Source: Candidatus Leptofilum proximum (lineage in GTDB: Bacteria > Chloroflexota > Anaerolineae > Promineifilales > Promineifilaceae). Taken from it: a DNA stretch of 64,000 bases. The stretch's first letter is position 1. Every line of letters begins with the position of its first letter. The notes under the pieces are model-generated. The model ran no database searches. It saw only the letters and a list, made by a program, of their open reading frames with translations, and was not told the origin of the DNA. Made by a program: the position numbers and the translations under genes. Below are positions 34,313 to 42,094 of the stretch, in pieces. The DNA is taken from assembly GCA_016710325.1 (NCBI GenBank), contig JADJXK010000002.1, positions 2,294,001-2,358,000 of the forward strand, written 5' to 3'.

Positions 34313-34414
34313 CGAACAAGTTGACATTAAATTTCTCGCAAAGTCGCCAAGAAGCTAAATTTTTTGCCTTAGCGACTTTGCGTGAGTTCATCGCTTTGCC
34401 TGACAATTTGTTCG
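34313..34414. mobile_element. MITE-like element, copy 1
   Basis: Outer inverted ends CGAACAAGTTGACA and TGACAATTTGTTCG (12 of 14 pair) flank a hairpin of CGCAAAGTCG/CGACTTTGCG. It encodes nothing. Copy 2 at 36006-36113 has the same ends and the same core, so this is a small non-autonomous mobile unit in form. Confidence 0.7.
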
Positions 34415-34427
34415 TGCACTGACAAGC

Positions 34428-35360
34428 TCAGTCGGTAAGCTCGGCCAGGGCATTATCGATGAAGGTGTTCAGGTTTTGGCGGATGGTGGCGGGGGTGATG
34501 TCGGTACGGCCGTATCCCCCAAAATACCCCGCAAATCCGGCCAGATCAGCCCCCACCAACCGAATCTGGCGCAGCGCGGCGCACAAGTCCCGGTAAGGCA
34601 GCTGCTGAAATTCCAGCGGCTGATAATCGAGCGAAATCTGCTGGCGATAGTGACCGGTGAAGACTTCCACCGCTTCCGGACCAAAAATCCAGGCAATTTC
34701 CGAGCGGCTTTGCGCCAGGTCGATGAGCGGATCACCCAGCATGGCGTCTTCCCAGTCGATAACGGCCGTTAATTCCCCCGCCAGCCACAAGCAGTTCCCC
34801 GGCCAAAAATCGCCGTGCAACAGCGTCGGCTTATTGGCAGCAGGTGGCAGCTCATACGCCGCCAGGGTCTGGCGCATCTGGTGCTCTTGGGGAAAGTTGG
34901 GATTGGGTGACGGCCGTTCCCGCCCCACCTCCACACAAGCAGCCCCAGCCTGGGGTAAAAAGGGATCGTATTGGGAAACGTCCCGCCGGTGCAGATGGGC
35001 CAGTTGGGCGGCCATCTGGCGCAGGTAGTTGTTCAGATCGGCCGGTGCAAAATTCATCTCCCCCGGCAGATAGTCCAGCACCAGGGAACCGGTTAAGCGA
35101 TCCAGCAGGTACGGTGCTGGTGTTTTTACGCCCTGTCCGTGGAGTATTTGCAGCAGGCGGTATTCTTTTTCGGCAACGGCGGGCTGGGAATGGGTGCGGA
35201 CGATCACAGTTTGAGAACGGCCGTCCATCAACCGCACCGCCACCGCCAGCATATTAGCCGAGATGCCGCCTCCCAGCTCCCAGACGTGCTGCACCGTGCC
35301 GCCGGGAAACGCCTGCTGCACTAATCGGACCGCAGACTGATCATCCGGCGCGTGGATCAT
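34428..35360 (-). CDS. APH-type phosphotransferase
   Basis: Kinase-fold protein of 310 aa. The catalytic loop LLHGDFWPGNCLW and metal site VIDWEDAMLGDPLIDLAQ are intact, as in aminoglycoside, macrolide and related small-molecule kinases. The start overlaps the stop of the upstream gene as ATGA, so the two are translationally coupled; this supports the ATG at 35360 over the longer frame starting at 35417. The stop is followed after a short gap by the MITE-like element. The substrate is unknown. It is more distant from the phosphotransferase at 25401 than a recent duplication would be. Confidence 0.86.
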   Translation of the reverse strand: MIHAPDDQSAVRLVQQAFPGGTVQHVWELGGGISANMLAVAVRLMDGRSQTVIVRTHSQPAVAEKEYRLLQILHGQGVKTPAPYLLDRLTGSLVLDYLPGEMNFAPADLNNYLRQMAAQLAHLHRRDVSQYDPFLPQAGAACVEVGRERPSPNPNFPQEHQMRQTLAAYELPPAANKPTLLHGDFWPGNCLWLAGELTAVIDWEDAMLGDPLIDLAQSRSEIAWIFGPEAVEVFTGHYRQQISLDYQPLEFQQLPYRDLCAALRQIRLVGADLAGFAGYFGGYGRTDITPATIRQNLNTFIDNALAELTD

Positions 35361-35938
35361 GATTTGGGACGGCCGTACAGATACCAATATTCCGCTTCCG
35401 CATAGGCGGGCTGCCATTCGTCGGGCCAGACAAAGTCGCCGCGGGCCAGGCGGGCGCGCAGCCCTTTATCCAGCGAAACGGCCGCATTGGCCAGCGTGTG
35501 GTCCAGGGTGTACGGCGGCTGCCGCAGCTGGTTCACCAGGGCGGTGATGATGGCTCGCACTTCCACCTGCGAGGGATAGCTCGCAATATCGGCCGATTTT
35601 TTGTCGGCCAGATCGCGCAGGTATTCGCCCCACTGCCGGATGCGCGCTTCCAGTTCGGTGTGGGCGCGCTTTTCGGTGCGCACGACCCATTCGGAAACGG
35701 CCGTGTTGAAGGTTTGTACGGCCGTATCCAGCTGCGCCTGCTGCTCGCTGCTCAGCAGGCGGCGCAGGGCCGTCAGGCGGTGCTGCCGCAGCCAGTAGCC
35801 ACCCAACGTCAGGTTGGGCATGTCGCTGTATCCCATCGGCCAGAACAAAGTCTCGCTGCGCAAATATTCGTCCATCTGGTCGGCCATTGCCTGCAAAATC
35901 TCTAAATCATGGGCTAATTTTTCTTCACTGTTTGCCAT
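35357..35938 (-). CDS. Conserved hypothetical protein, coupled to the phosphotransferase gene
   Basis: Soluble, mostly helical protein of 193 aa with no signal peptide or membrane helix. Features are ETLFWPMGYSDMPNLTLGGY near residue 28 and many Arg, Gln and Leu heptads. AAGGAG precedes the ATG at 35938 by eight bases. I do not recognise the family; it resembles uncharacterised proteins I associate with Chloroflexota. It is translationally coupled to the phosphotransferase gene through a four-base overlap, so the two probably act together. Confidence 0.75.
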   Translation of the reverse strand: MANSEEKLAHDLEILQAMADQMDEYLRSETLFWPMGYSDMPNLTLGGYWLRQHRLTALRRLLSSEQQAQLDTAVQTFNTAVSEWVVRTEKRAHTELEARIRQWGEYLRDLADKKSADIASYPSQVEVRAIITALVNQLRQPPYTLDHTLANAAVSLDKGLRARLARGDFVWPDEWQPAYAEAEYWYLYGRPKS

Positions 35939-36005
35939 GTGTAAGCTCCTTTTCAATCCGCGTGACACTATTTCCCGAGCCAATTGCTGGTCATTGTTAG
36001 GTCTA

Positions 36006-36113
36006 CGAACAAGTTGTCATCATATTTCACGCCAAGTCGCAAAGACGCTAAATTTTCCTTTTGTGCCTTCGCGTCTTTGCGTGAGTTAACTACTTTGCCT
36101 GACAAGTTGTTGG
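36006..36113. mobile_element. MITE-like element, copy 2
   Basis: CGAACAAGTTGTCA at the left and TGACAAGTTGTTGG at the right, with a CGCAAAGACGC/GCGTCTTTGCG hairpin core. It matches copy 1 (34313-34414) in ends, core and length. The two copies flank the two-gene unit at 34428-35938. Confidence 0.72.
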
Positions 36114-36160
36114 TACACCCATCATTGTTCACGTACTGTATGCACCTGCGAGGGCTACGG

Positions 36161-36166
36161 TATAAT
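36161..36166 (+). promoter_or_regulatory. Possible -10 box of the zinc-ribbon gene
   Basis: TATAAT after a GGGCTACGG stretch, 74 bases before the ATG at 36240. No good -35 hexamer is seen at the right spacing, so the call is tentative. Confidence 0.4.
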
Positions 36167-36239
36167 AGGCCACTCAGTTTAATCAAGCAACGCTGGTCGC
36201 GCCTGCCTGGCAGCCGGCCAGGGAACGAGGAAAAACTTT

Positions 36240-36539
36240 ATGGCAGCAATACGACGCGCCGCCATCCTGAAATTGGCTTCGGCCGCCTATGAAATGAAGC
36301 TGGACGTGATGAATGGGACAATACGGCAAGCGGAAGACGGCCGTTGGCACATCGGCGGCCACGATCTCACCAGCTTTTTGCAACGGCACCAGGGGGAAGA
36401 GCTGGTCATCGTACTCGGCTCGCTGGAAGACGACCGGCCGGTAGAAACCCGCACCTGCCGCACCTGCGGCCGCGATTATACCGACCTGGAATGCCCCACC
36501 TGCCGCGCCAACCGCATCCGGCTGCGCGGCCACGCCTGA
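36240..36539 (+). CDS. Small zinc-ribbon protein
   Basis: Protein of 99 aa with a C-terminal four-cysteine zinc ribbon: CRTCGRDY near residue 72 and CPTCRANR near residue 84. The N-terminal part is a short alpha/beta region without a known motif. GAGG lies nine bases before the ATG. It is separated by only 17 bases from the next gene, which also ends in a zinc ribbon, so the pair is likely one operon. Function unknown; a nucleic-acid or partner-binding role is possible. Confidence 0.8.
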   Translation: MAAIRRAAILKLASAAYEMKLDVMNGTIRQAEDGRWHIGGHDLTSFLQRHQGEELVIVLGSLEDDRPVETRTCRTCGRDYTDLECPTCRANRIRLRGHA

Positions 36540-36556
36540 GACACAAAAGGACCTTT

Positions 36557-37477
36557 ATGAAACGAACCCTTTTTTTCCTGCTCTTCCTTTTCTTCTTTTG
36601 GCCCGCCTCGCTGGTACAGGCGCAAACGGCCGTTACCCTCGAATCTTTAGCAGTAGAGCTGTGGCCCGACTATGACCAGGAAGCCGTGCTCGTGCTGCTC
36701 ACCGGCACCCTGCCGCCGGGCACGCCGCTGCCCGTCACCATCACCGTTCCCCTGCCCGCCGGGGCCGACTTCAACGTGGCCGCCCGCATCACCAGCGACA
36801 ACACCATGACCGACCAGGGCGTGGATCCTCAGGTGGGCGAAGACGCCGTCACCTTTGCCCTGACGGAACAGCGCTTCCGCGTGGAGTATTACCAGCCCTA
36901 CACGGCCGCCGACAGCCAGCACAGCTTTACCTTCACCTGGCAGTCAGATATGGCCGTTGACGCAGTGAGCGTCACCATCCAGCAGCCCATTGCCGCCACC
37001 AACCTGTCGGTGGTGCCCACCCCCACAACGGTCAGCGAAGGCCAGGACGGCCTGACTTACCACGTGCTGGCTGCCCAGCCAGTGCCTGCGGGCGAAACGT
37101 ACAGCGTGCAGATCAGCTACACCATGAGTTCACCGCCGCAGCTCACCGAAAGCTTCCAGCAGAGCGATGACAGCCAAAGCGACCTGCCCTTTTTAGAGGC
37201 GGAGCCAGTGACCGACGCCGGGTTTGATTGGCAGCTGCTTTTGGTGGTGCTGGGCGGCCTGATTCTGGTGGCCACGGGTGTCTGGTACTTCACCAGCCTG
37301 CGCGCCGCTCAGGCACGCCGCCCCATCAAACCGCGCCCGCAGCGAGCCGCCCAACGGCCGTCACCCCGCACACCCATACCCAAGGGCAAAGCGAACTTTT
37401 GCCACCAGTGCGGCCAGCCGCTGCAGCCAGAAGACAAGTTTTGCCGCAGCTGCGGTGCACCGGTAAAAGACAAATAA
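36557..37477 (+). CDS. Exported membrane protein with C-terminal zinc ribbon
   Basis: Protein of 306 aa: signal peptide MKRTLFFLLFLFFFWPASLV (residues 1-20), an all-beta extracellular domain to about 215, a membrane helix (LLLVVLGGLILVATGVWYF, about 225-245), a basic Arg/Pro linker and a cytoplasmic zinc ribbon FCHQCGQ / FCRSCGAPV. AAAGGA lies five bases before the ATG at 36557; the longer frame is out of register with the family-like signal peptide. The layout, sensor outside and zinc ribbon inside, suggests a receptor or envelope-assembly factor. I do not recognise the extracellular domain. Confidence 0.82.
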   Translation: MKRTLFFLLFLFFFWPASLVQAQTAVTLESLAVELWPDYDQEAVLVLLTGTLPPGTPLPVTITVPLPAGADFNVAARITSDNTMTDQGVDPQVGEDAVTFALTEQRFRVEYYQPYTAADSQHSFTFTWQSDMAVDAVSVTIQQPIAATNLSVVPTPTTVSEGQDGLTYHVLAAQPVPAGETYSVQISYTMSSPPQLTESFQQSDDSQSDLPFLEAEPVTDAGFDWQLLLVVLGGLILVATGVWYFTSLRAAQARRPIKPRPQRAAQRPSPRTPIPKGKANFCHQCGQPLQPEDKFCRSCGAPVKDK

Positions 37478-37488
37478 TTCCCCCAATG

Positions 37489-37513
37489 GCCCTGACAAAA
37501 GTTAGGGCTTTTT
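37489..37513 (+). terminator. Rho-independent terminator
   Basis: GCCCTGAC, AAAA loop, GTTAGGGC and then TTTTT, eleven bases after the stop of the zinc-ribbon membrane protein gene. One pair is a G-T wobble. Confidence 0.8.
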
Positions 37514-37648
37514 CCTCTCTTTTTACTAGCTCCAATTCCGACTTCTGCTGGCTGTGAAGACGGCCGTTTCCGCCTATCCTTCTCGCTGTAACCACACAAC
37601 GAACCACAGCTACCCAGTGTTCGTCCACGAGAAGGAGATAGACAGCAC

Positions 37649-39457
37649 ATGTTTCAATCAGGCTTCCTGGGCACCGACGCCAGCTTTATTACCGACCTTA
37701 CCCTCCTGCTAGAAATCTTCTTTTTTATCGCCATTTGCGTGGGCGTGGTAGCCCAACGGCGTGGTCAATATAAGCTCCATGACTGGATTCAGACACCAGT
37801 TGTGATCCTAAACCTCTTCCTAATCCTCTTTGTGATGGCTTCCTCCTTCGTGGGGCAGCGTGTGATCAGCACGCTGCCCCAACGCCCCTCTGACGCCTAC
37901 TACCTGGTTGTGGCGCTGCACGCCGCGCTGGGGCTGGCGGCGGAAGGGCTGGCCATCTACGGCCTGCTGGCCGGTTTCCAGATTTTGCCGCGCCGCATTG
38001 GCCGCCTGCGCTATTGGATGTGGGCCACGTTTGCTTTGTGGACCGCTGCCCTGGTCGCTGGTGTAGCCACTTATTACGTTTGGTACATGCAAACACCGGA
38101 GCCGGTAACGGCCGTACCTACCACCGAACCCGCTGCATCCGACCAACCGGCCTCCACCCAGGCCTTCCTGCAAAACTTCGCCTTTGCCCCAACCGAACTC
38201 ACTCTCACCGCCGGGACGGAAGTTGTCTGGCTCAACCAGGACGGCGCACCGCACAACATCACCTTTGTTGATGGCAGCGTGGCGACCGACAACTTTTTTA
38301 AGGGTGAAAGCTTTACCACCACCTTCGCCGATCCGGGCATCTACCAGATTTACTGCACGCTGCACGGTGCCGCCGATGGCAGCGGCATGGCCATGGCGGT
38401 GACCGTGCTGGAAAACAACGAGGCCAATGCGGCCGTTGTTGCCGCCGTGCCCACGGCCGATCCCAAACCGCCAACGCCAACACCCGCGCCCACCGTGCCA
38501 CCACCGCCTGTGGACCTGCTGCAGCCACAAACGCCGCAGCAAACCGTCGTGGGGCTGGTCTCCTTTTTTGACACTACCGCCCCCAGCGATTCAGTGGCCG
38601 TGCTGCTGAACAGCATCGCCGCACCCGCTGGCGGCACCACCTACCAAGCCTGGCTCACCGACAGCCAGACCGGCGCCATTTTTTCGCTGGGCCAGGCCGC
38701 GCCAGACGCCAACGGCCGTCTCGCATTACAGTTCACCGACACCGACGGCCGTAACCTGCTGGGACTGTACGACGGCTTCCAGCTCACCCAGGAGCCGCAG
38801 TTTGACGACGATCCGACGCCGGGAGTGGTGATTTACCACGGCCAGCAAGCACTACAAGCGCTGGCCCTCATGCGCACCATTACCGTGGTCAACGGTGATG
38901 CCCCGGCGGCTTATGCCCTGGGCGCGCGCCAGCAGGCCGAAGAGCTGCTGCGCCATGCCGAGTTTGTGCAAACCGCCTTTGACCTGCTGAGCATCGCCGA
39001 TGCCCAGCGGCACGCCGAGCACATCGTGAACGTGCTAAACGGGACGCAGGGTGAACATTTTGGCGATTTAGACGGCGCACACGGCGTGCAAAATCCGGGT
39101 GATGGCTTTGGCCTGGTGCCTTACGTGACGGTGCTGCAGGAAACGGCCGTTGCCGCCGCCAATGCCCCCGATGCCACCAACGCCATTCAGATTCACAGCA
39201 CGCACGTCATCATGGCCACAGACAACGCCCTGGATTGGGCCGCCCAAATTGAGGCCGCCGCCCTGCAAATTTTGGCCGCCAACAGCGTCGGCGAGATCGA
39301 GACGTTTGTGGCCACCATCACCCAACTCAGCCCGCTGCTGCTCAACGGCAGCGACACCAACGGCGACGGCGAAGTCGCCCCCGCCGAAGGTGGCATCTTC
39401 ACTGCCTACCAGCACGCCCAATACATGGCTGCCATCGCGGTGGTGAGTGAACCGTAA
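37649..39457 (+). CDS. Membrane-anchored cupredoxin protein with RskA-like and His-rich EF-hand-like domains
   Basis: Protein of 602 aa. Four N-terminal membrane helices (about 10-140) are followed by a plastocyanin-like copper domain (about 165-255) with ligands in GAPHNITF and YCTLHGAADGSGMAM. A Pro/Thr linker leads to an RskA-like domain (about 295-400; YQAWLTDSQTG and EPQFDDDP). The last 180 residues are helical and His-rich: RQQAEELLRHAEF, AQRHAEHIVNVLNG, THVIMATDNAL and YQHAQYM, with an EF-hand-like DTNGDGEVAPAEGG. The same domains occur in another order at 39988. GAAGGAGAT precedes the ATG. Probably an extracytoplasmic copper or electron-transfer protein (inference). Confidence 0.85.
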   Translation: MFQSGFLGTDASFITDLTLLLEIFFFIAICVGVVAQRRGQYKLHDWIQTPVVILNLFLILFVMASSFVGQRVISTLPQRPSDAYYLVVALHAALGLAAEGLAIYGLLAGFQILPRRIGRLRYWMWATFALWTAALVAGVATYYVWYMQTPEPVTAVPTTEPAASDQPASTQAFLQNFAFAPTELTLTAGTEVVWLNQDGAPHNITFVDGSVATDNFFKGESFTTTFADPGIYQIYCTLHGAADGSGMAMAVTVLENNEANAAVVAAVPTADPKPPTPTPAPTVPPPPVDLLQPQTPQQTVVGLVSFFDTTAPSDSVAVLLNSIAAPAGGTTYQAWLTDSQTGAIFSLGQAAPDANGRLALQFTDTDGRNLLGLYDGFQLTQEPQFDDDPTPGVVIYHGQQALQALALMRTITVVNGDAPAAYALGARQQAEELLRHAEFVQTAFDLLSIADAQRHAEHIVNVLNGTQGEHFGDLDGAHGVQNPGDGFGLVPYVTVLQETAVAAANAPDATNAIQIHSTHVIMATDNALDWAAQIEAAALQILAANSVGEIETFVATITQLSPLLLNGSDTNGDGEVAPAEGGIFTAYQHAQYMAAIAVVSEP

Positions 39458-39524
39458 TTTGTCAATAGCTTAAGGTGCGATGCACTTAAGAAAGTGCGTC
39501 GCACCTGGAATAGGAATTCATGAC

Positions 39525-39965
39525 ATGAAAACGCTTATCTGTCCTATATCGACCCACCGGATCAGCCACCACGTGGCCCGGCTGACTGCCTTTCTGATGG
39601 CCAGCATGGTGGCCCTGTACCTGCTAACCGGCAACCTCGGCTTCATCCTGGTCATCGTCATCGATTATTTCATCCGAGCCTTTACCACGCTGCCCAACAG
39701 CCCGTTCAGCTGGCTGGCCTGGCAAATTGTGCGCACGGCTGGCTGGACGTTCAGCCCCATCGACAAGGCCCCCAAGATTTTTGCCGCCCGGGTTGGCTGG
39801 CTGTTTGCCGCGGCAACGGCCGTTCTCTACTTTATTTTCCCCCCGGCCAGCCTGCTGCTGGCGGCTGTGCTGATGACGTTTGCCCTGCTGGAATCCGTCC
39901 TGGATTTCTGCGTTGGCTGTCTGGTTTATACCTATATCGTCTTTCCGCTTATGGGTGAGGCGTAA
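39525..39965 (+). CDS. DUF4395 family membrane protein
   Basis: Protein of 146 aa with about four membrane helices. HHVARLTAFLMASMVALYL, LVIVIDYFIRAF, PIDKAPKIFAARVGWLF and LESVLDFCVGCLVYTYIVFP together are the DUF4395 pattern, including the two Cys near the end (FCVGC). The ATG at 39525 fits the family start; AGGAA lies ten bases upstream. DUF4395 proteins are often found beside thiol-disulfide or rhodanese-type proteins. Here it is flanked by two cupredoxin genes, which suggests a role in metal or redox handling at the membrane (inference). Confidence 0.85.
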   Translation: MKTLICPISTHRISHHVARLTAFLMASMVALYLLTGNLGFILVIVIDYFIRAFTTLPNSPFSWLAWQIVRTAGWTFSPIDKAPKIFAARVGWLFAAATAVLYFIFPPASLLLAAVLMTFALLESVLDFCVGCLVYTYIVFPLMGEA

Positions 39966-39987
39966 TTATCCATCCAAAGGAGTAGAA

Positions 39988-41508
39988 ATGTTTCGCAAAA
40001 AATTGTTTCTCTTAACTTTAATAATGCTGCTGCTGTTTGCCGCCTGCGCGGAGAAAGACAGCGAACCAGAAGTGGCGGAAACGGCCGTTCCCCAACTCGC
40101 CGAACAGCCCACCACCGCCCCAACCGACGTGCCGCCCGCCGAACCCGAAGCAGCCCAGCCTGAACCGACCGCAGCGCCGACGGCAACGGCCGTTCCCACC
40201 GCAGAACCCGCCCCGCAGCGCTTTGGCATCCTGCGCTTCCGCGACAGCGATACCACCACCGCAGGCAGCTTCCAGCTGCTGCTGGAAGGCGTGGCCGCCC
40301 CACCCGAAGGCGCTCACTACGAGCTGTGGCTCGTGGATGACAGCTTCAACACCCTCAACCTGGGTCCGTTTGAAGTTGCCGAGGGCAACGTGCAGTTCAG
40401 CGGTGCCGTGGAGCGCAACCTGCTGGCCGAATTTAGTGGCGCCTTCATCAGCATCGAGCCGGACGGCGTCGACGACGGCGAAATTGGCGCCATTGCCTTC
40501 AACGGCCTCGTGCCTGCCGGGTCCCTGGTACACATCCGCCACATCGTCACCGCCTTCCCCGCCAACCCCGAAGGTACGGCCTTCCTCAGCGGGGCGCAGG
40601 GCCAGCTGCACCACGCTATGGAGCATGCAGGCTTCCTGCTTGATGAGCTGGCCAACAACAACATCCGCGAAGCGCAGCGCCATGCCGAGCACGTCGTCAA
40701 CATTTTGGATGGCGAAAGTGGCCCCAACTTTGGCGACCTGGACGGCGACACCCTGGCGCAGAACCCGGGTGATGGCTTTGGCGTGCGCGCCTACCTGGAA
40801 GGCGCCAAGGAGCACACCAACCTGGCCACCGCCGCGGAAGACGTGACCGCCGAAGTGGAATTACACGCCGGGCACGTCCTGGTCAGCAGCGACAACGCCC
40901 TGGGCAGGATTGATGCCGCTATCTCGCAAGCCCTGCGGATCATCGCTTCCGACTCGGCCGCTGAAGCCCAGCCCGCCGCTGAAGAGCTGGCTGCCCTGCT
41001 GGCCGCCGCCATGAAAGGCGTTGATGCCAACGGCGACGGGGCCATCGCCCCCATTCCCGACGAGGGCGGCATCCTGACAGCTTACGAACACGGCCAAAAC
41101 ATGGCTTCGTTTGAGTTCTTTGCCGATGCGGCCGCCCTGGTAGCTGCCCCAGCCGAAGAAGCGGCCCCAGAAGAAGCCGCCGCTGTCCCCACAGAAGCGG
41201 CCCCCACGGAAGCGGCACCGCCCCCGGCTGCCCCCAACGCCGTCGCCATCGACATGGCCAACTTTGCCTTCGTCTCTAACGACGTGACGGTGCCGGTGGG
41301 AACGGCCGTTACCTGGACCAACAAAGACAGCGGCCCCCGCCATTCCGCCACCGCCGCCGATGGCAGCTTCGACACAGGTTTATTCGACACGGGCGAAGAA
41401 GCCACCATCACCTTCGACAAAGCGGGCACCTACGTCTACTACTGCACCCTGCACGGCTCGCCCGACGGCAGCGGCATGGCTGCGACGATCACGGTGACGG
41501 ACCAGTAA
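39988..41508 (+). CDS. Lipoprotein with RskA-like, His-rich EF-hand-like and C-terminal cupredoxin domains
   Basis: Lipoprotein of 506 aa (LLLFAAC, Cys20), with AAAGGAG before the ATG. An acidic Thr/Ala linker leads to an RskA-like domain (about 70-190; YELWLVDDSFN and SIEPDGVDDGE). A His-rich helical domain follows (HHAMEHAGFLLDEL, AQRHAEHVVNILDG, NFGDLDGDTLAQNPGDGFGV, LHAGHVLVSSDNAL, YEHGQNM) with EF-hand-like DANGDGAIAP. The C-terminal cupredoxin (about 420-506) has ligands in GPRHSATA and YCTLHGSPDGSGM. It is a paralogue of the protein at 37649 with the cupredoxin moved from the N- to the C-terminal side and lipidation replacing the membrane helices. The copper site looks intact. Confidence 0.86.
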   Translation: MFRKKLFLLTLIMLLLFAACAEKDSEPEVAETAVPQLAEQPTTAPTDVPPAEPEAAQPEPTAAPTATAVPTAEPAPQRFGILRFRDSDTTTAGSFQLLLEGVAAPPEGAHYELWLVDDSFNTLNLGPFEVAEGNVQFSGAVERNLLAEFSGAFISIEPDGVDDGEIGAIAFNGLVPAGSLVHIRHIVTAFPANPEGTAFLSGAQGQLHHAMEHAGFLLDELANNNIREAQRHAEHVVNILDGESGPNFGDLDGDTLAQNPGDGFGVRAYLEGAKEHTNLATAAEDVTAEVELHAGHVLVSSDNALGRIDAAISQALRIIASDSAAEAQPAAEELAALLAAAMKGVDANGDGAIAPIPDEGGILTAYEHGQNMASFEFFADAAALVAAPAEEAAPEEAAAVPTEAAPTEAAPPPAAPNAVAIDMANFAFVSNDVTVPVGTAVTWTNKDSGPRHSATAADGSFDTGLFDTGEEATITFDKAGTYVYYCTLHGSPDGSGMAATITVTDQ

Positions 41509-41510
41509 GA

Positions 41511-41608
41511 GGTAAACGGTAATCGGTATACGGTAATCGGTGAACGGTAATCGGTAAAAAGTTCTGATAACCGATTACTGATTACCGATAACCGATAACC
41601 GACCACCG
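41511..41608. repeat. Hairpin repeat, CGGTAATCGGT family (A family)
   Basis: CGGTAATCGGTATACGGTAA units at the left, TTACCGATAACCGATAACCG units at the right. It begins three bases after the stop codon of the cupredoxin lipoprotein. Confidence 0.9.
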
Positions 41609-41616
41609 GATCTACT

Positions 41617-41976
41617 ATGGAACTTCGCACAAGACATTACTACGACGTGGCTATTTTTTCGCTGGACGGCCGTTTGGACGCCGCGGCAACATCAACCTTC
41701 CTGGACTGTGTTCGGGAGCAGATTGGGCTGGGACACGGCCGTCTGGTCATCGACCTGAAAAAGGTGGACTTTATGAGCAGTGCCGGGGTGAAAATGCTCA
41801 TCCAGGCGACCCAGCTCTCGCGGCAGCAGGGCGGCGATCTGCGCATCGCCAACGCCCGCGGCCGCGTGAAAAGCGTGCTGAATCTGGCCGGGGTCAGCAG
41901 CATCATCAAGTTGTTCCCCAACGTGATTGGCGCCACGGCCAGCTACTTTCCCGGCCCTTTTGCCGAGATGCCGTAA
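41617..41976 (+). CDS. STAS-domain anti-anti-sigma factor
   Basis: Cytoplasmic protein of 119 aa. VIDLKKVDFMSSAGVKMLIQ is the SpoIIAA/RsbV signature; the serine after the Met (MSSAG) is the position that is phosphorylated in this family, which switches partner binding. The short N-terminal strand and C-terminal helix fit a single STAS domain. No cognate RsbW-type ATPase is encoded nearby, so its kinase partner must be elsewhere or be the Ser/Thr kinase at 46560 (inference). It stands between the cupredoxin genes and the patatin genes, each junction marked by a hairpin repeat. Confidence 0.9.
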   Translation: MELRTRHYYDVAIFSLDGRLDAAATSTFLDCVREQIGLGHGRLVIDLKKVDFMSSAGVKMLIQATQLSRQQGGDLRIANARGRVKSVLNLAGVSSIIKLFPNVIGATASYFPGPFAEMP

Positions 41977-41987
41977 ACCAGGGAATT

Positions 41988-42055
41988 GGCCGCGAATGAC
42001 GCAAATTTTCGCGAATTTCTGGCTTTGTTCGCGTTCATTCGCAAAATTCGCGGCC
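41988..42055. repeat. Hairpin repeat, GGCCGCGAATGACGC family
   Basis: GGCCGCGAATGACGCAAATT at the left and AAATTCGCGGCC at the right, with inner TTTTCGCGAA and TTCGCGTTC. It begins 12 bases after the STAS gene stop. Confidence 0.88.
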
Positions 42056-42094
42056 TTCACTTTCTGGCAGTTACGGTAGAGGAGTAAGACAGGC

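Larger units (their letters stand above)
34119..34427. other. Intergenic region filled with two repeats
   Basis: Of 309 bases without a gene, a GTGAAACGTG hairpin (34166-34227) and a MITE-like element (34313-34414) take up more than half. Between them is AT-rich sequence (34240-34300) with no ORF. No promoter is clear. Confidence 0.6.
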
